Below, one piece after another: positions 11,422-22,257 of a stretch of 64,000 nt of DNA. The notes below the pieces were generated by a model. The model saw nothing but the letters and a program-made list of their open reading frames with translations. It ran no database searches and was not told where the DNA came from. The DNA comes from Piezodorus guildinii (lineage: Eukaryota; Arthropoda; Insecta; Hemiptera; Pentatomidae). The position numbers and the translations under genes were made by a program. The stretch spans positions 85,855,474 to 85,919,473 of the forward strand of contig CM041294.1 in the NCBI GenBank assembly GCA_023052935.1, in the 5' to 3' direction. How positions within the stretch are numbered: position 1 is the first letter of the stretch; each line of letters starts with the position of its first letter.

Positions 11422-12640
11422 TTTATTCAAGGACAGGTTCCTTAAGGGTCACATAAAAAAAGTAGGCTTCAATCTTAGTCTTTTGTCGATTTGAGTATTT
11501 CATTCAGGAATGACTAGATTGAAGAGCTTTAACTAAATCAACAATCCGTTAGATCCTGGGAATGTTTAATCTTTGATTTATACATCTATTATAAATATCA
11601 CGTAGTAGACATATATGTATATATTTGATTCACAATACTTGTTATGTTATTTCATAAATCGCTACAAAAACCTGCCAGGAACGCAATATAATACACCATT
11701 TACTGTGTTTTTAATATTGGAGTTATTTAATTAATTTGATACAAGCCGTACTATTTTGTACATTGTCTTCAGATTTATTCATGTTAAGTAAAATAACTGA
11801 TTTCTCGATCATATACCTTAATGATAGTTGATGAATGATGAAGTTTTTGGACATAGATTTGAATGATCCTGCACGTCAAGAAATCCTTCTGGCTTTGCAA
11901 AATTTTAAACGAAGTCCACGTGTGTATGCTCAAGATTTTTATTTAGTTGAAATCAAAATTTCATCTTTTAAAGTATCATTGATTACATATTTAAAAAATA
12001 TAACCATTTATAATATCTATCGTTAGATTTTTTAAATAAAATTTTCCAATAAAATTAAATAGTTTTCCGTTTGTAACTATTTTTTAAACCTAACTAATAA
12101 TAATAATCCTATTAATTAACCTAATTAGTGGTAACTATTTGTTAATCTACTTAGTAACCAAGTAACTATTACTATTACTATTACTAAAGAAGTAAATAAC
12201 TATTACTTGTAACTATTTGTTAACCTTGTTAGTAACCTTACTAGTAGTATCTCAATCTATGTAAATCTCTGTATAAGTTTATTTAAGTCTTGGAAGACAA
12301 AGTTTGCTATAATAAGAAAAAGTATTTTATAAATATTTTTTGTTTATTTTAACTGTATTTTACATTTTTGAACAAAAATGAATACAGGGTGAAAAGGACT
12401 CCAGTAGTTGATTAGTCTTTGTGTGTGTAAGAGCTCTTCTTTACTGTTATATTTACTTTATTTTATCTTTTAATCTATCTATTTATTTAATTATTAAAAT
12501 TATTTTCTGTATTTACTTATTTTTTCCTATTTAATTTATGTTTATGTAATTTATTTTGTTTTAATTTACCTCATTTAATTTTCTTTACCTAGTTTTTTAA
12601 TTTTAATTTGTCTCGTCTAATTTTATGATTTATTATTAAA
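11422..12640. other. AT-rich DNA with a degenerate TAGTAAC repeat
   Basis: No supported gene. 12065-12250 contains loosely repeated GTAACTATT and GTTAACCT units that look like a decayed minisatellite. A 63-codon frame at 11835-12026 (with LDIDLNDPARQEILLALQNF) is the only stretch with somewhat protein-like composition; no family recognised. Confidence 0.4.
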
Positions 12641-13047
12641 TTTTTCATAGACAATGTTCCATGTGTTGCTGATTTGATCCGAAGCAGGTAACACTTCAAC
12701 CCACTATAAATATTTTCTTTTTCAATCCATATTATAAACATTCCAACTTTAATATTATATTAATATATATTCAAAGTTACAATCCTTGCTTCCTTTTCGA
12801 TTTGTGATAATCCTCCTAGGTGCCTGAAAACAAAGATGGTAGATTTCCTATTTGAGTGCTGCCAATGGAAATTCTACATGTTGTCTTTTTCGTGTATTTT
12901 ATCCTGTTCCATATTTACTTGTTTATTATTGAATACAGTTTTAAATGTCGGATATAATTAGTTGACAGTTGAGAATTACTAGAAGGCATTAGTCCGGTTG
13001 GCGGTCAGTGAATGAAACAATTAGGTTGTTTCAATCATTTTATTTTC

Positions 13048-13086
13048 TGCCAAGGTTTCGACCCCATTGTGGGCCATCATCAGGGC
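13048..13086 (-). ncRNA. hammerhead-like ribozyme motif
   Basis: Minus strand: GCC-CTGATGA-T, stem II GGCCC/GGGTC, GAAACC, then TTGGC. Stem I can form 3 bp (GCC/GGC). CUGAUGA and GAAA match the hammerhead core. The single unpaired nucleotide between A9 and stem II and the ACCUU at stem III (elsewhere ACGUY) are deviations, so activity is uncertain. Confidence 0.5.
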
Positions 13087-13106
13087 CTTGATTTCGCCTA
13101 CAATAC

Positions 13107-13145
13107 GCCCTGATGATGATCCACATTGGGGGTCGAAACGTTGGC
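13107..13145 (+). ncRNA. hammerhead-like ribozyme motif
   Basis: Plus strand: GCC-CTGATGA-T, stem II GATCC/GGGTC, GAAACGTT, then GGC. Stem I is GCC/GGC. The minimal ACGU stem III is self-complementary, which in known short-stem-III hammerheads favours cleavage as a dimer. One extra nucleotide lies between A9 and stem II. Confidence 0.5.
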
Positions 13146-13851
13146 AGAAAATAAATGGTTGAAACTACCTAATTGTTTCATTCACCGACCGCCACCCGGA
13201 CTAATGTCTTCTAGTTTTAAATATCAGTAAATAAAAAGAAAAAATGATCTTAAATTAATTATTTTATAATTATCTTTGTATATAAGATAGAAAATAAAAT
13301 TTTATAGCCATTATATTGTGAATAATATGAAGTATTACATTTTATTTCTCTATCTATTTTATTATGGTGCGAATATGTCTTGCAGGGAAATTTTTAAGGA
13401 AATGTTTAAGGATATACGAATTAGATATTTAAAATATTATTTTCAGCACATTACCATTTCAGGACTATTCATAAGATACGAGTCCCACGTATGTAGTAAC
13501 AAGTGAGGTTCAAAGTAGTTGAGAAGTTAAGCACAGCCCATTTCTCCACTTTCTTTTTCCCCACTGCAGCAATATCAGGCCAGTAATTGATACACTTTCC
13601 GATATCCAGACCCAGCTAAGGGTCCGTTATCCGTTTTTTTCAGCTTTTTCTTCATTTTCTCAGCGAGGGGGCTGTGTTTTTCCAAACCCCCCTCCTACCA
13701 AGAGATCAATCTCTGACAGATATAAGTGGCCTTTGAAACGAGTAGAGGGAGAATGTTTTACCTACACGGTTCAGCTCTTACTTCGTCGAGATTCTTAGTT
13801 GAATCTTGGCCATATATCCTTTGGATGCTTTATAATAGAAGTACTATCAAA

Positions 13852-13883
<32 letters not shown>
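13852..13883. repeat. (AT)n microsatellite
   Basis: About 32 bp of alternating AT in otherwise unannotated AT-rich sequence (13246-13950, no supported gene). Confidence 0.9.
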
Positions 13884-13888
<5 letters not shown>

Positions 13889-13949
13889 AGAATTAGTTGT
13901 TATTAATATTTATTTTACAAGAGCTTTTCCTAATAAAATTTAAAAATAG

Positions 13950-14110
13950 AGGTCCGATGTGAACTAATAATAATAAAAATAATAGGCTAAGTAAACCGAA
14001 GGTTCAATGCCGATATTACTAGATATTGCCTACACAGATTCCTCCAATGATCCCCGTCCAAGCCAAACCTCTCCATTGTCATCTCGTCCTACCTCTCGGA
14101 CGCCTATAAG
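13950..14110 (-). mobile_element. RTE-like LINE 3' end (second RTE family)
   Basis: The minus strand encodes RRPRGR and a LAWTGIIGGIC-like stretch (expected GLDGDHWRNLC), then the non-coding motif TTGAACCTTCGG and a (TTA)n tail. The same series occurs on the plus strand at 18490-18715. Heavily decayed. Confidence 0.55.
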
Positions 14111-14234
14111 TCGGTTCAGTGCATACCAAATTTTTAAGAATTCGTTCTCCACTAGCCCCTAAAAGTATACACGCCCATTCGAGTCGCTGCGATGCTCGCA
14201 ATTCTTTTATACTGATAAGGATGACAGCTTTTTT

Positions 14235-14456
14235 TTTTTTTTTGTTCACCCCTACCTCGCCTTTGAAGGCTATACGGGGGTTTCTCGGACCAGGGGTGAG
14301 GGCGGGGTATAAATGCCGAGATTAAAGTCCCCCCGGTACCGAGGCTCGAACTCGTAATGTTTTGGTTTCCAATTGTTTGGTTCTTTGTGGTTGCTAGGCT
14401 ACGCGCGTCAAAGTAACGTGCGCTAACCCATTCGGCTACCCCGCCCCCAAGGTAAC
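14235..14456 (-). mobile_element. tRNA-derived SINE, copy 1
   Basis: About 220 bp, minus orientation. The head GGGGTAGCCGAATGGGTTAGC is an A-box-like tRNA start, with B-box-like GAGTTCGAGCCTC about 80 nt later. The body is GC-rich and an A-tail appears as the T-run at 14230-14242. Flanks AAGGATGACAGCT and AAGGTAACAGCT look like a decayed TSD. The second copy at 47452-47669 shows the head is tRNA-Ser-like. Confidence 0.75.
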
Positions 14457-14459
14457 AGC

Positions 14460-15790
14460 TCCTCAACTCCCCATTGTGTAGCATCTGAATTCCTCAGTGA
14501 ACTCAGCTATCTCTGGATCAAATATTGTACCTAATACCTTAATCCTGAAAACGTTAAGGCATTTTTCATTCCTCAACAATATCCTTAGAGTGTCTTAATA
14601 CTACCCACCATCTATGTAATTTCGCAATTTCAATAATAAAACGCATTTCCCGCCTTTATTTCCTCTTAGATTTCGTTTTTCATTGTTATCATTGAAACTA
14701 AGTACTTACATTTAACTCTCTACACATTCAGACGTATGACTTGATTTATCGATATTACCAAGGTGGCAACCCTTTCTACTATAAACAATTTATTTCGTAT
14801 CTTTTAGATTTAATCACTATTTTACTGACGTGATTGAATTGATTTGTATAATTTCCTCGTCTTCGCACAGCAGTGTCAAATCATTTGCGTACCATAGGAT
14901 TTTTTCAACCCAGATTTAAACATTTCTCGGTACGCGTCACCTTTTCTATGACATGTTCTAATGCTAAATTAAATAAAACAGGACGAGAGCTTATATAAAA
15001 TATTTGTTTATACAAGTTCTTCACAAAAATTTCTATACAAGTCCTGATAATAAAATCCTGGTAGGTACTACGCATTACTTTAAACCTCTGTTCAAGTTAA
15101 TGCATACTATTGCACATAGTGCATAAATACTGCTACAGAAGCAAATTGAAGCTAGAGGTTTGTAGACTACGACCAACCAGCCAAATAGTCAACTTTGATT
15201 AATTCCCTTTTGACTTTGTGACTGTTGGAAGTAGAAAGAGCCTACTGTCGCGACAGCTGGTGATAAAGGCTTGATAAATGGTCCCTCTGCACAGGGAGGG
15301 AAGGTCATTAGGTGCCCGGGTTCCACTGTTCCGTTTTAGCCTTTATATCCAGTTTCAATGCAACGTGTCCCTACAATGCCGAATTACTTCTGACTGTCTT
15401 CTCTCTAGTTTCGGCTCTCAAAGCTCGAGTATCGGCTAATGATTTATTTTGTATAAAACACAATATATTTTTAACTATATATTATATAGTTTAGCAAAAT
15501 CAAACTTTAATTTGGTGGTGAATAAAAAAAGAACTCGACAAGGACGAATTCTTTTAAACATATTTTATAACCTTATCAAAATACTTAGCCAAAATAGCTT
15601 AGTCCGTGTACAGTTTCTAAAGAATTAAATATTGAAAAAAAAAAAAAAACATTTATGAGCCATATAAAACATAACACCACTCACAACCAGATAAAACAGG
15701 TTAACGGATGATAAGAGGTTGTAGTAGATTTGACACTGAAGGGTTGAATAAAGTATTTACGTTATTGTGAAGTGAGAATGGTTGACTGAA
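14460..15790. other. no gene seen
   Basis: AT-rich unique-looking DNA. 15230-15420 is somewhat GC-richer (tcgcgacagc, gtgcccgggttccac) but has no convincing ORF, splice pair or repeat. Confidence 0.4.
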
Positions 15791-15890
15791 TAAGTAAGTG
15801 GAAGAAGTTAGTTCAGGGTGCAGTCAAAAGAACACACAATTAAGATATAGACTTAATAAACTGGTGCCGACGTTTCGGCCTAAATTAAAT
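15775..15890 (-). mobile_element. truncated hammerhead-type inverted-repeat element
   Basis: Carries the 3' half of the motif on the minus strand (GGCCGAAACGTCGGCACC) plus the arm ending in GACTGCACCCTGAACTAACTTC. It matches the element at 44423-44645, including the outer extension GTGAGAATGGTTGACTG. The CUGANGA box is missing. Confidence 0.55.
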
Positions 15891-16798
15891 TTTTCATATT
15901 TATTCATGCATTCTTTTAATTTTGGACAAACATGCAAATAAATATTTTATTATAAAGAAGATACATGTACCAGCATACCACCACCAAAGCAATATTCCCT
16001 ACACACTTTGTAATTCCATTTGCCCCAAAGTCAGTGTTGGCTCTACAATTCCAGTCTTAGCTCCTCCCATCAAATTTTATTTTATGGCCCAAAAGCAAAT
16101 TTCGCTCTCTCTTTTTTGAGGAGTTTCGTTTTCAATTTTCTCAACAAGATTTCAGGCAATCAATGTAATTGCTGTTTATCTCCCTCCAGCAGGCTTTTAC
16201 ATGTTTGTCTTTTTTTCAATTTTGAAATGGCCCCTTTCCCAGGAAGTTGTTTTCTTAATTAAATTAATATTACTCAATTATATTACTTTCTACATATAGA
16301 TAATGATTTTTTAATATTAATCAAATCATTATAAAGATTTTCTGTGCAAAAACAAGTTTAGTAAGGTCTAACATATATAAATCTCGTGTCACAGTGTTTG
16401 TGGTTGAATAGTTTGACCGTTTTTTATGAAATTTTTACACATATTTTGTTGTTATGAGAATTGGTCCTGAAGTATATTTCATACCGGGGGGTACAAAAAA
16501 AAATTGTTTTTCCGGAAAAATGTTTTGTTTTTATTTGGCATAACTGAATACCCATAACCCCACATTTTCACCCTCCTTTTCCCACCCTTGCATTTTTTTT
16601 AATGCACATTTTTCAAGAATAAAATACAAATATTTTAAATGTTTGTATTACAAAAATTAATTTGTTAATCTAACTTAGTCGGTTAGATTTAAGTTAAAGT
16701 TAAATTTAATTTTTTTTTTTTTTTTGTGATATAATTGTTATATTCATCATTGTCATGCCGTATTGAAATGTATCTTTTTTATTGTTCTGATCTTTGAT

Positions 16799-16838
16799 GC
16801 CCTGAAAATGGCTAACATGTTTGAGCCGAAGCGTCGAC
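16799..16838 (+). ncRNA. degenerate hammerhead-like motif
   Basis: GCCCTGAAAATGGCT...GAGCCGAAGCGTCGAC. The G of the UGANGA box is A and GAAAC is GAAGC, so it should be inactive; the stem II ends GGCT/AGCC still pair. 15900-16790 around it has no supported gene. Confidence 0.35.
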
Positions 16839-17080
16839 AAAATAAAAAAAAATGTTTATGACTCCTAATCATTTCTACCTATTATTTAGAATTATTACGA
16901 ACAACTATCACTAAAGGTTCTACGTGAATTTCCGTTTTAATTATAAAATTGTTAACATTATTTAGCTTCTCACTGTAGCTAGTGGATGTCTACATGAGTA
17001 TTTATTTGGTATTATCAGGCCAGTAAAATTGTAAAAGTGACTAAAAAACAATGGCCTGTTTTTTTATTTATTCCATCACT

Positions 17081-17795
17081 TTCACTTACCTATGCATGAA
17101 ATACATAGTAAGAGAAAGTATTGCGATCGTGAAATTTTTTTAATTATAGTTTTCAACGAAAGTACACGTTTTAGGGTCTCCTAGTTCCAAATAATCAAGG
17201 GTCTAATAATAATAAAGGTGTGTGCGCGTGTGTTTATGGCAATTCTTTAGCAAAAATTTCATATACTAACTCAAATTATGTAGGTTTCATTCTGATTGAA
17301 ATAATCTAATAGGGCTTAAATGCCGATATTTAAAAAACAATTTCTTCTTAAATACCTTTTATTTTAAAGATTCAGAAGAATTACACTTAGAGTCTTATTA
17401 AGGTTAATGAAAATCGGTTAAATACAAAATAAACGAATTTAATAACCAACTAAAGGAGAAAAGAGCGAAATATTTTTAAATGCAATATTTGTTTTTTTGA
17501 ACGTAAATACAGCAACATAGATGTATAAAATATACCATTGGAAAGCTAAACATTTTAGAAAAAATAATATATTATATAATAAGTTGTAAAAGGCAATGTA
17601 ATGTGACAAATGAGGCATATAATTAGTATGGATAATTATACGTAAATATTTAAAATCGGTATATTATTCAATATAAATTATATGTTTCTAACGAAACTAA
17701 ATAAACGTTTTATTTATTAAGACTTCAAAATATTATTTAATTTAATAGTATGTAAATTGATGTTAACAGGAGCCGTGTGTTGACCGCACGATATT
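17081..17795 (+). mobile_element. element T copy, near full length
   Basis: Begins with the terminal palindrome (ACTTTCACTTACCTATGC...GTAAGAGAAAGT) and ends with the other terminus (GCCGTGTGTTGACCGCAC). Internal landmarks shared with other copies are cattctgattgaaataat, aaatgccgatattt and aatataccattggaaagct. No ORF, so non-autonomous. Confidence 0.7.
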
Positions 17796-17799
17796 TTAT

Positions 17800-18485
17800 T
17801 TTGTTTTATATGTATATTTTTTATTGCATATCAGAGATAAACTATAAATTATTGATAGATCATTGAGGAATCTACCTGCGAGATTCTCCAGGTGTGGCGT
17901 GCCTTCTTCAACAACTTTCTACCGATAGCCAGCGAGAAAGCCCTCGATATCGAAACCAGTTTTGAGAGAAGTCCGGATCTGTATCTCATAATTTTTTGTA
18001 GAAAAAGAGTTGTGATTAATCAGGATAAAATTTATGTGCTTCAATATACTTATCGTACTTGAACGCAAGTGGTGTTAGTCAGATTTTGAAGAAATTATGA
18101 ATAAAATAAACTGACTCAATGATGTTTTTATATTTTCATTGGCTTCAGAAATGCTGTCTAGAACAAAAGTTTAGAACATTAAAAAATCTCCGAGACATTC
18201 TTTCTTCACATTTGAATTGATTAAAACCTATACACGACATCTGGTTGGTTCCCAAGAATTTTAGGCATAGGAATTAATTTAGGATTAATGGATTAGTTAC
18301 CATTATTCTGATACACAATATTAGGGGAAAAACATCCTTACCGTGAAATATCGACCTAGTCACCTTCATAACTTTGGAACTAAAAAAAATTAGTTTAGTT
18401 TTTACCATTTAGGTAACTCTAATAGGAATCCATGACTGTTAATGGTATTTTATGAGCTAAAATGTGTAAAAGGGGTGGGAAAATC
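17800..18485. other. no gene seen
   Basis: AT-rich. 17865-17995 is slightly GC-richer (cgagattctccaggtgtggc) without a supported frame. Confidence 0.4.
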
Positions 18486-18489
18486 GGTT

Positions 18490-18715
18490 ATGTCTAGTGA
18501 AGAACGAATTCGTAAAAAGTTAGTATGCGCTGCCCCGAGTGGTAGACGTCCGAGAGGTAGGCCGAGACGTCGATGGGAGGATTGTGTTTAATCTGATCTC
18601 GGGGGCTTCGGCCTCAACGGGGATCATTAGGGGAGTCTGTGTAGCCAATATTTGCTGGTATCGGAATTGAACCTTCGGGGTTAGTAATCCTATTATTGTT
18701 ATTATACACATAACA
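18490..18715 (+). pseudogene. RTE-like LINE 3' end (second RTE family)
   Basis: Encodes PSGRRPRGRPRRRWEDCV, a typical RTE C-terminal basic motif, then a stop and decayed sequence. TTGAACCTTCGGGG and a (TTA)-rich tail follow. Same family as 13950-14110. Confidence 0.65.
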
Positions 18716-18799
18716 AACCTTCTATCAGACTACGCGAAACAATGATGACTACTTGTTCTTCCAGTACTTCATTCGTCATTTGAAGACTCTCTTCCTTTC

Positions 18800-19045
18800 T
18801 TCAGTTCACTTTGTGTCTAGACGCCTTCGTCAATTCCTTCCGCTGTATCTATCTGAGCTCTTTCCAGATCAATTTTGACTTGTGTCAACCAGGGTGTCTT
18901 GAGCCTCTGGGTGTATCTGAGGATTCTGTTGGTGAGTCTAGTCTGTGAAGGTCTGCTGACTTGTCCATACAATTTTAGTCGCCTCTTTCTAATGTCCGTT
19001 GCGATGTTGGTGAAATTTTCTGTGAAATGTCTTAAGATACCTTTT
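18800..19045 (-). pseudogene. LINE reverse-transcriptase C-terminal fragment
   Basis: One minus-strand frame of about 74 codons reads HFTENFTNIATDIRKRRLKL, YGQVSRPSQTRLTNRI and LKTPWLTQVKIDLERAQIDT. The IRKRRLK-(Y/F)G-(H/Q) plus RLT.RI and PW...VK.DLE pattern is that of RTE-like C-termini. No RT core remains. A third RTE-like lineage, distinct from 18490 and 22258. Confidence 0.55.
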
Positions 19046-19288
19046 GGAAATCAACGTCTCAATCGGCCTTTATATATAATTACTAATAATAAATTTTAAA
19101 AAAATATATTTTTACTGTATTTAATGATGTTTAATAAAGAATGAAGTATAAAAATACAATTATATACATAGGAGACTAATTATAACTGTATAATTATTTT
19201 ATTTATTTATCTTATTTTATACTGGAAATTCTGAAAGTGTTTGTATACTGTTAACAATAGCTAATACTTAAATTGTTACCTGGTTGAG

Positions 19289-19440
19289 TGAGTGACTAAA
19301 AGGTTTAACTTCTTTGGGAAATTCCTGAAGATAAACTAAGTTTAGTGGCGAAGGGAACTTGGTAATATCTGCTCCTTTAGGCTAACGCTGTTTAGGGGGT
19401 CTGCTTAGTCAGACCCTCTTCCGCCCAACCTTTTAATCAT
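19289..19440. mobile_element. candidate small MITE
   Basis: About 150 bp ending in short inverted repeats GACTAAAAGGTT / AACCTTTTAATC, with an internal hairpin GGGTCTG...CAGACCC near 19396-19424. No TSD verified. Confidence 0.3.
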
Positions 19441-19560
19441 TAACGAGGTTTATCCAATTTACAGCTTCCGATCATCTTAAAATAATGCGATTAAGGCATT
19501 TATTACTTTCACTTATCTACATTGTTATCGTCGGGAAAAAAATATTTACCTAAAAAAAGG

Positions 19561-19790
19561 GTCATCTCTGGTGTAGTGGCTAACATAGCAGTCTTCTATG
19601 CTCATGGGTGTCAGTTCAAACCTGCTGCTGGACCTAAAATTAAAGAAGTCAAAAATTCTTAGTTACGTCTTCAGAGAGATGTAAATGGAGTCCGAGTCTG
19701 TGCGAAGTCGGAACCTCAATGATATCTAAATCTGGTTAGACAAAATTTAGAATACCCACTCAGACATTAAATAAACAAACAGATCATTTT
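19561..19790 (+). mobile_element. tRNA-derived SINE, second type
   Basis: The head GGTGTAGTGGCTAACATAG (A-box-like) is followed by CAGTTCAAACCTGC (B-box-like), spaced as in a tRNA, then about 150 bp of body. Related heads lie at 3715 (-), 51846 (+), 61600 (-) and 62400 (+). Not a tRNA gene: stems do not close and a long tail follows. Confidence 0.55.
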
Positions 19791-20089
19791 GCTCTTTTCT
19801 CATTTAGTTTGTTATCAAATTTTATCTCGTGTATTCACTTTTTGTTTTTTTTTAAAGATATAATCTATAATGTCTACGTTTTGTTGACACATTTCAGTAT
19901 TGCTATATTATTATTAACCATGAAATAAAATTAAAAGTCCATGTAAAGGTTTTGATCAAATGAAACATATTTGACGTAAAAATTTGACGTAGAAAGGTGT
20001 AAGTAGGAAAATTGAGTTTTCTTCCAAGAAAGTATCTTTAATGTATTGTATCTTTAAAAAACATTTAATTGACATAAAAATTACAAAAA

Positions 20090-20540
20090 GAAAAAATGTT
20101 TTGCTCTTTTATCCATCAATTGGTCATCAATTTGTATATTTATCCGTCCTTCATCAATGTCATTAAAATGATATGGTTAATCTTTTAGAATATACAAAAT
20201 TATAGGTAGTTTAGAGTAAAAAATTTAAAATATCGGCATTTTAGCCTATTCAGACTATTAAGGTCAGAATGAAATCGTTATGATATTAATACTTTTTATA
20301 TTTGACATCGATATAGGAAGTTTAATTAAAACTGTTAAACTTCTCGCCGAATTTTTTTTAATAAGTTGCTGTAAGATTTCAAACATATTCGCTCTTAAAA
20401 TTTGAAATTTCAGTTTTAAACATTTTTGGACTCAGGTGACTTAAATGTTTTTTTCGCTGAAAACTCTAATTTATAAATTTATAATTTTTTTTTCAAAATT
20501 TATTGTATAGCTAAGTGAAAATTAATAAAATCTTTAGTAA
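20090..20540 (-). mobile_element. element T copy (partial)
   Basis: Contains the T landmarks in reverse complement (tgctcttttatccatcaatt, aaaatatcggcattttagcc, cagaatgaaatcgtt). Termini decayed. Confidence 0.6.
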
Positions 20541-20559
20541 AAATTAAAAAAAAAAATTA

Positions 20560-21335
20560 GTTGATTTTAATAAAAGGTTTCATTCAGCTATTCATTTTCG
20601 TTGGAAACATATGATTCGGATTAAATAATATAACTGTATTATTTACTTTTATTGTTAATCAGTTAAAAGTTAATCCTCTTTTCTTCACTTTATTTTAACT
20701 TGTACAACTTTGTGAATCAGATAATATTTTTGTTTACAATCTTTCTCATTCAACGGTATATTATACGTCTATATAACTGTTCTTAATATAAAAAAACCAA
20801 AAAATTCATATAAAAATAGTTTTGCTCTTTTATCGTTTAGTTCGTTATCAAATTCCTCCAACTTGTATATCTAGCCGCCCTTAATAAATGTCAGGATGAT
20901 ATGGTTATTCTTCTGTAATGTACAACTTTAAAAGTCATGTAGAGGAAGAAAATTTAAAATATTGGCAATTAATCTCTATTAGACTATTTCTATCAGAATG
21001 AAACCTACGACATATTAAAGCCCATTAAATTTTACATCAATATAGCAAGTTTAATCAAAATCGTGAATGAAGTGGCTCATCTGGTTAGCCGATTTTGATG
21101 GAAAAGTCGCTGCAACATCTCAGGCGTATTGTGTTCTTAAATATAAAATTTCAGTTTCGTACGACTTATCGTTTCGGCGCTAGACCACATACACAGACCT
21201 TTTTGCGGGACTTGCTTATTTGCACTCAGGGTACCCTAAAACGTGTTTCCGTTGAAAACTAGAATTCGAAAATTTTTACGATCGCAATACTTTCCCTTAC
21301 TGTATATTTCATATATAGATAAGTGAAAGTAATTA
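20560..21335 (-). mobile_element. element T copy, near full length
   Basis: Ends with the terminal palindrome (atactttcccttactg...gataagtgaaagta). Internal segments match the other T copies, including the stretch caaaatcgtgaatgaagtgg / ctcatctggttagccgattt. Directly follows another T fragment. Confidence 0.7.
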
Positions 21336-21419
21336 ACTAAAAAAACTTTGTATTTGTGTAATAATATAATGATTTACCTCCCTAAATTGTCGCTAGTACT
21401 AATTCTCTTTATAGAGGAT

Positions 21420-21835
21420 TTGTGAGAGAGGAAGATATTCCGGAATCCCGCGGGGTTTTTCACGCCCTGGGAGCTAATTTCCTCTTCCCGCAATTATAAT
21501 AAGAAATTCAGTGGTGGCAGGGGGTGAGGGAAGAGGGGGGCGTCCCGCGAAGAGAGGGAAAACGAATTTAAAATTCCGCCTCGCGATCCATTAAGAGCCT
21601 TAGCGAAGGCCACTGTTTAGAGAGGAGCTGCTTCCATTGAGGTGAACTGCTTCTGGAGGAAATCCCTTAAAGACGATAATTGTTCTTTCCCCCTTCCACT
21701 TCCGGCCTCGACCAATCTGGAGGACCCTCGAAGAAGAAGAAGAGGCAGGAGAAGAAGAAGAAGAAGAAAAAAGGTTGAATAATTCAAGTGTGAATAAGGG
21801 AAGAGAAGAGGGCCATCAGGCATAATTTAGCTTCA
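21420..21835. other. GC-rich, purine-rich unique island
   Basis: Clearly GC-richer than its surroundings, with G-rich runs (gagggaagagggggg), a GAA/GAAGAA tract (21731-21770) and no repeat partner seen in the window. The only long frame (minus, 21617-21823) owes its Leu runs to the GAA tract. Could be a conserved non-coding or regulatory segment or a 5' UTR. Confidence 0.35.
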
Positions 21836-22170
21836 GGATTCAAGATTCGCTTTTATTTTTATCCCCGAGGCTTGATTTATTTTATATCTTTACTTTTATG
21901 GTGCATCTTCAGTTTGAACGTCTATTTTTATACTCTTCGTCTTTACCACTCTAAAACTATTCTCTATTCTTAAAAAAAAAAAACTTTCACTTACCTATTA
22001 ATTTAAGGTGGTACCAATATAGGAGTAATCTCCACAATCAGAAAAATAACAAATATGTGATAACATTAACGTAAAATAATAGATCAACAAAAACATTCTT
22101 AAAATATATCGAGATAATGTAAAAGGAAACGTTTCAAGACAATTTTAGCATACTATGACACAATATTGGA

Positions 22171-22172
<2 letters not shown>

Positions 22173-22226
<54 letters not shown>
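22173..22226. repeat. poly(A) tract of about 54 bp
   Basis: Uninterrupted A-run, probably the expanded tail of an upstream degenerate insertion; it directly precedes the RTE fragment. Confidence 0.9.
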
Positions 22227-22228
<2 letters not shown>

Positions 22229-22257
22229 TACGTATATGATGTCTCGGTTAGTACATA

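Larger units (their letters stand above)
12950..13212 (-). mobile_element. hammerhead-bearing inverted-repeat retroelement, apparently full length
   Basis: A 263-bp unit flanked by AGTTTTAAATGTC (12937-12949) and AGTTTTAAATATC (13213-13225), a 13-bp TSD with one mismatch. It consists of two inverted arms of about 75-85 bp carrying divergent hammerhead-like motifs in head-to-head arrangement, separated by about 20 nt. One arm (the left in this orientation) extends about 29 nt past the other and ends in GGATATAATTAG. The same two termini occur in the independent insertion at 60040-60132, so they define the element. No ORF. The architecture resembles Penelope-like pLTR or retrozyme sequences; autonomous partner not seen. 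Confidence 0.65.
12650..13245 (+). mobile_element. Jockey family-2 3' end, split by a hammerhead element
   Basis: Remnant of the ORF2 end (VPCVADLIRS..., SSFRFVIILLGA-like region) and 3' UTR of the LINE family that recurs at 27005, 27600, 29615, 45125, 48470, 52240 and 62880. Its tail (tacagttttaaat...caataaat) is interrupted at 12950-13212 by the hammerhead-bearing insertion and resumes at 13213. Confidence 0.65.

Noticed and set aside
13000..13200. First read as an ordinary MITE because of its inverted arms
   Set aside because: The 13-bp TSD, unequal arm lengths and hammerhead cores fit a retro-inserted hammerhead element better than a TIR DNA transposon.
14152..14484. Frames on both strands over 14119-14484
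   Set aside because: They lie in a tRNA-derived SINE; its GC content opens frames by chance.
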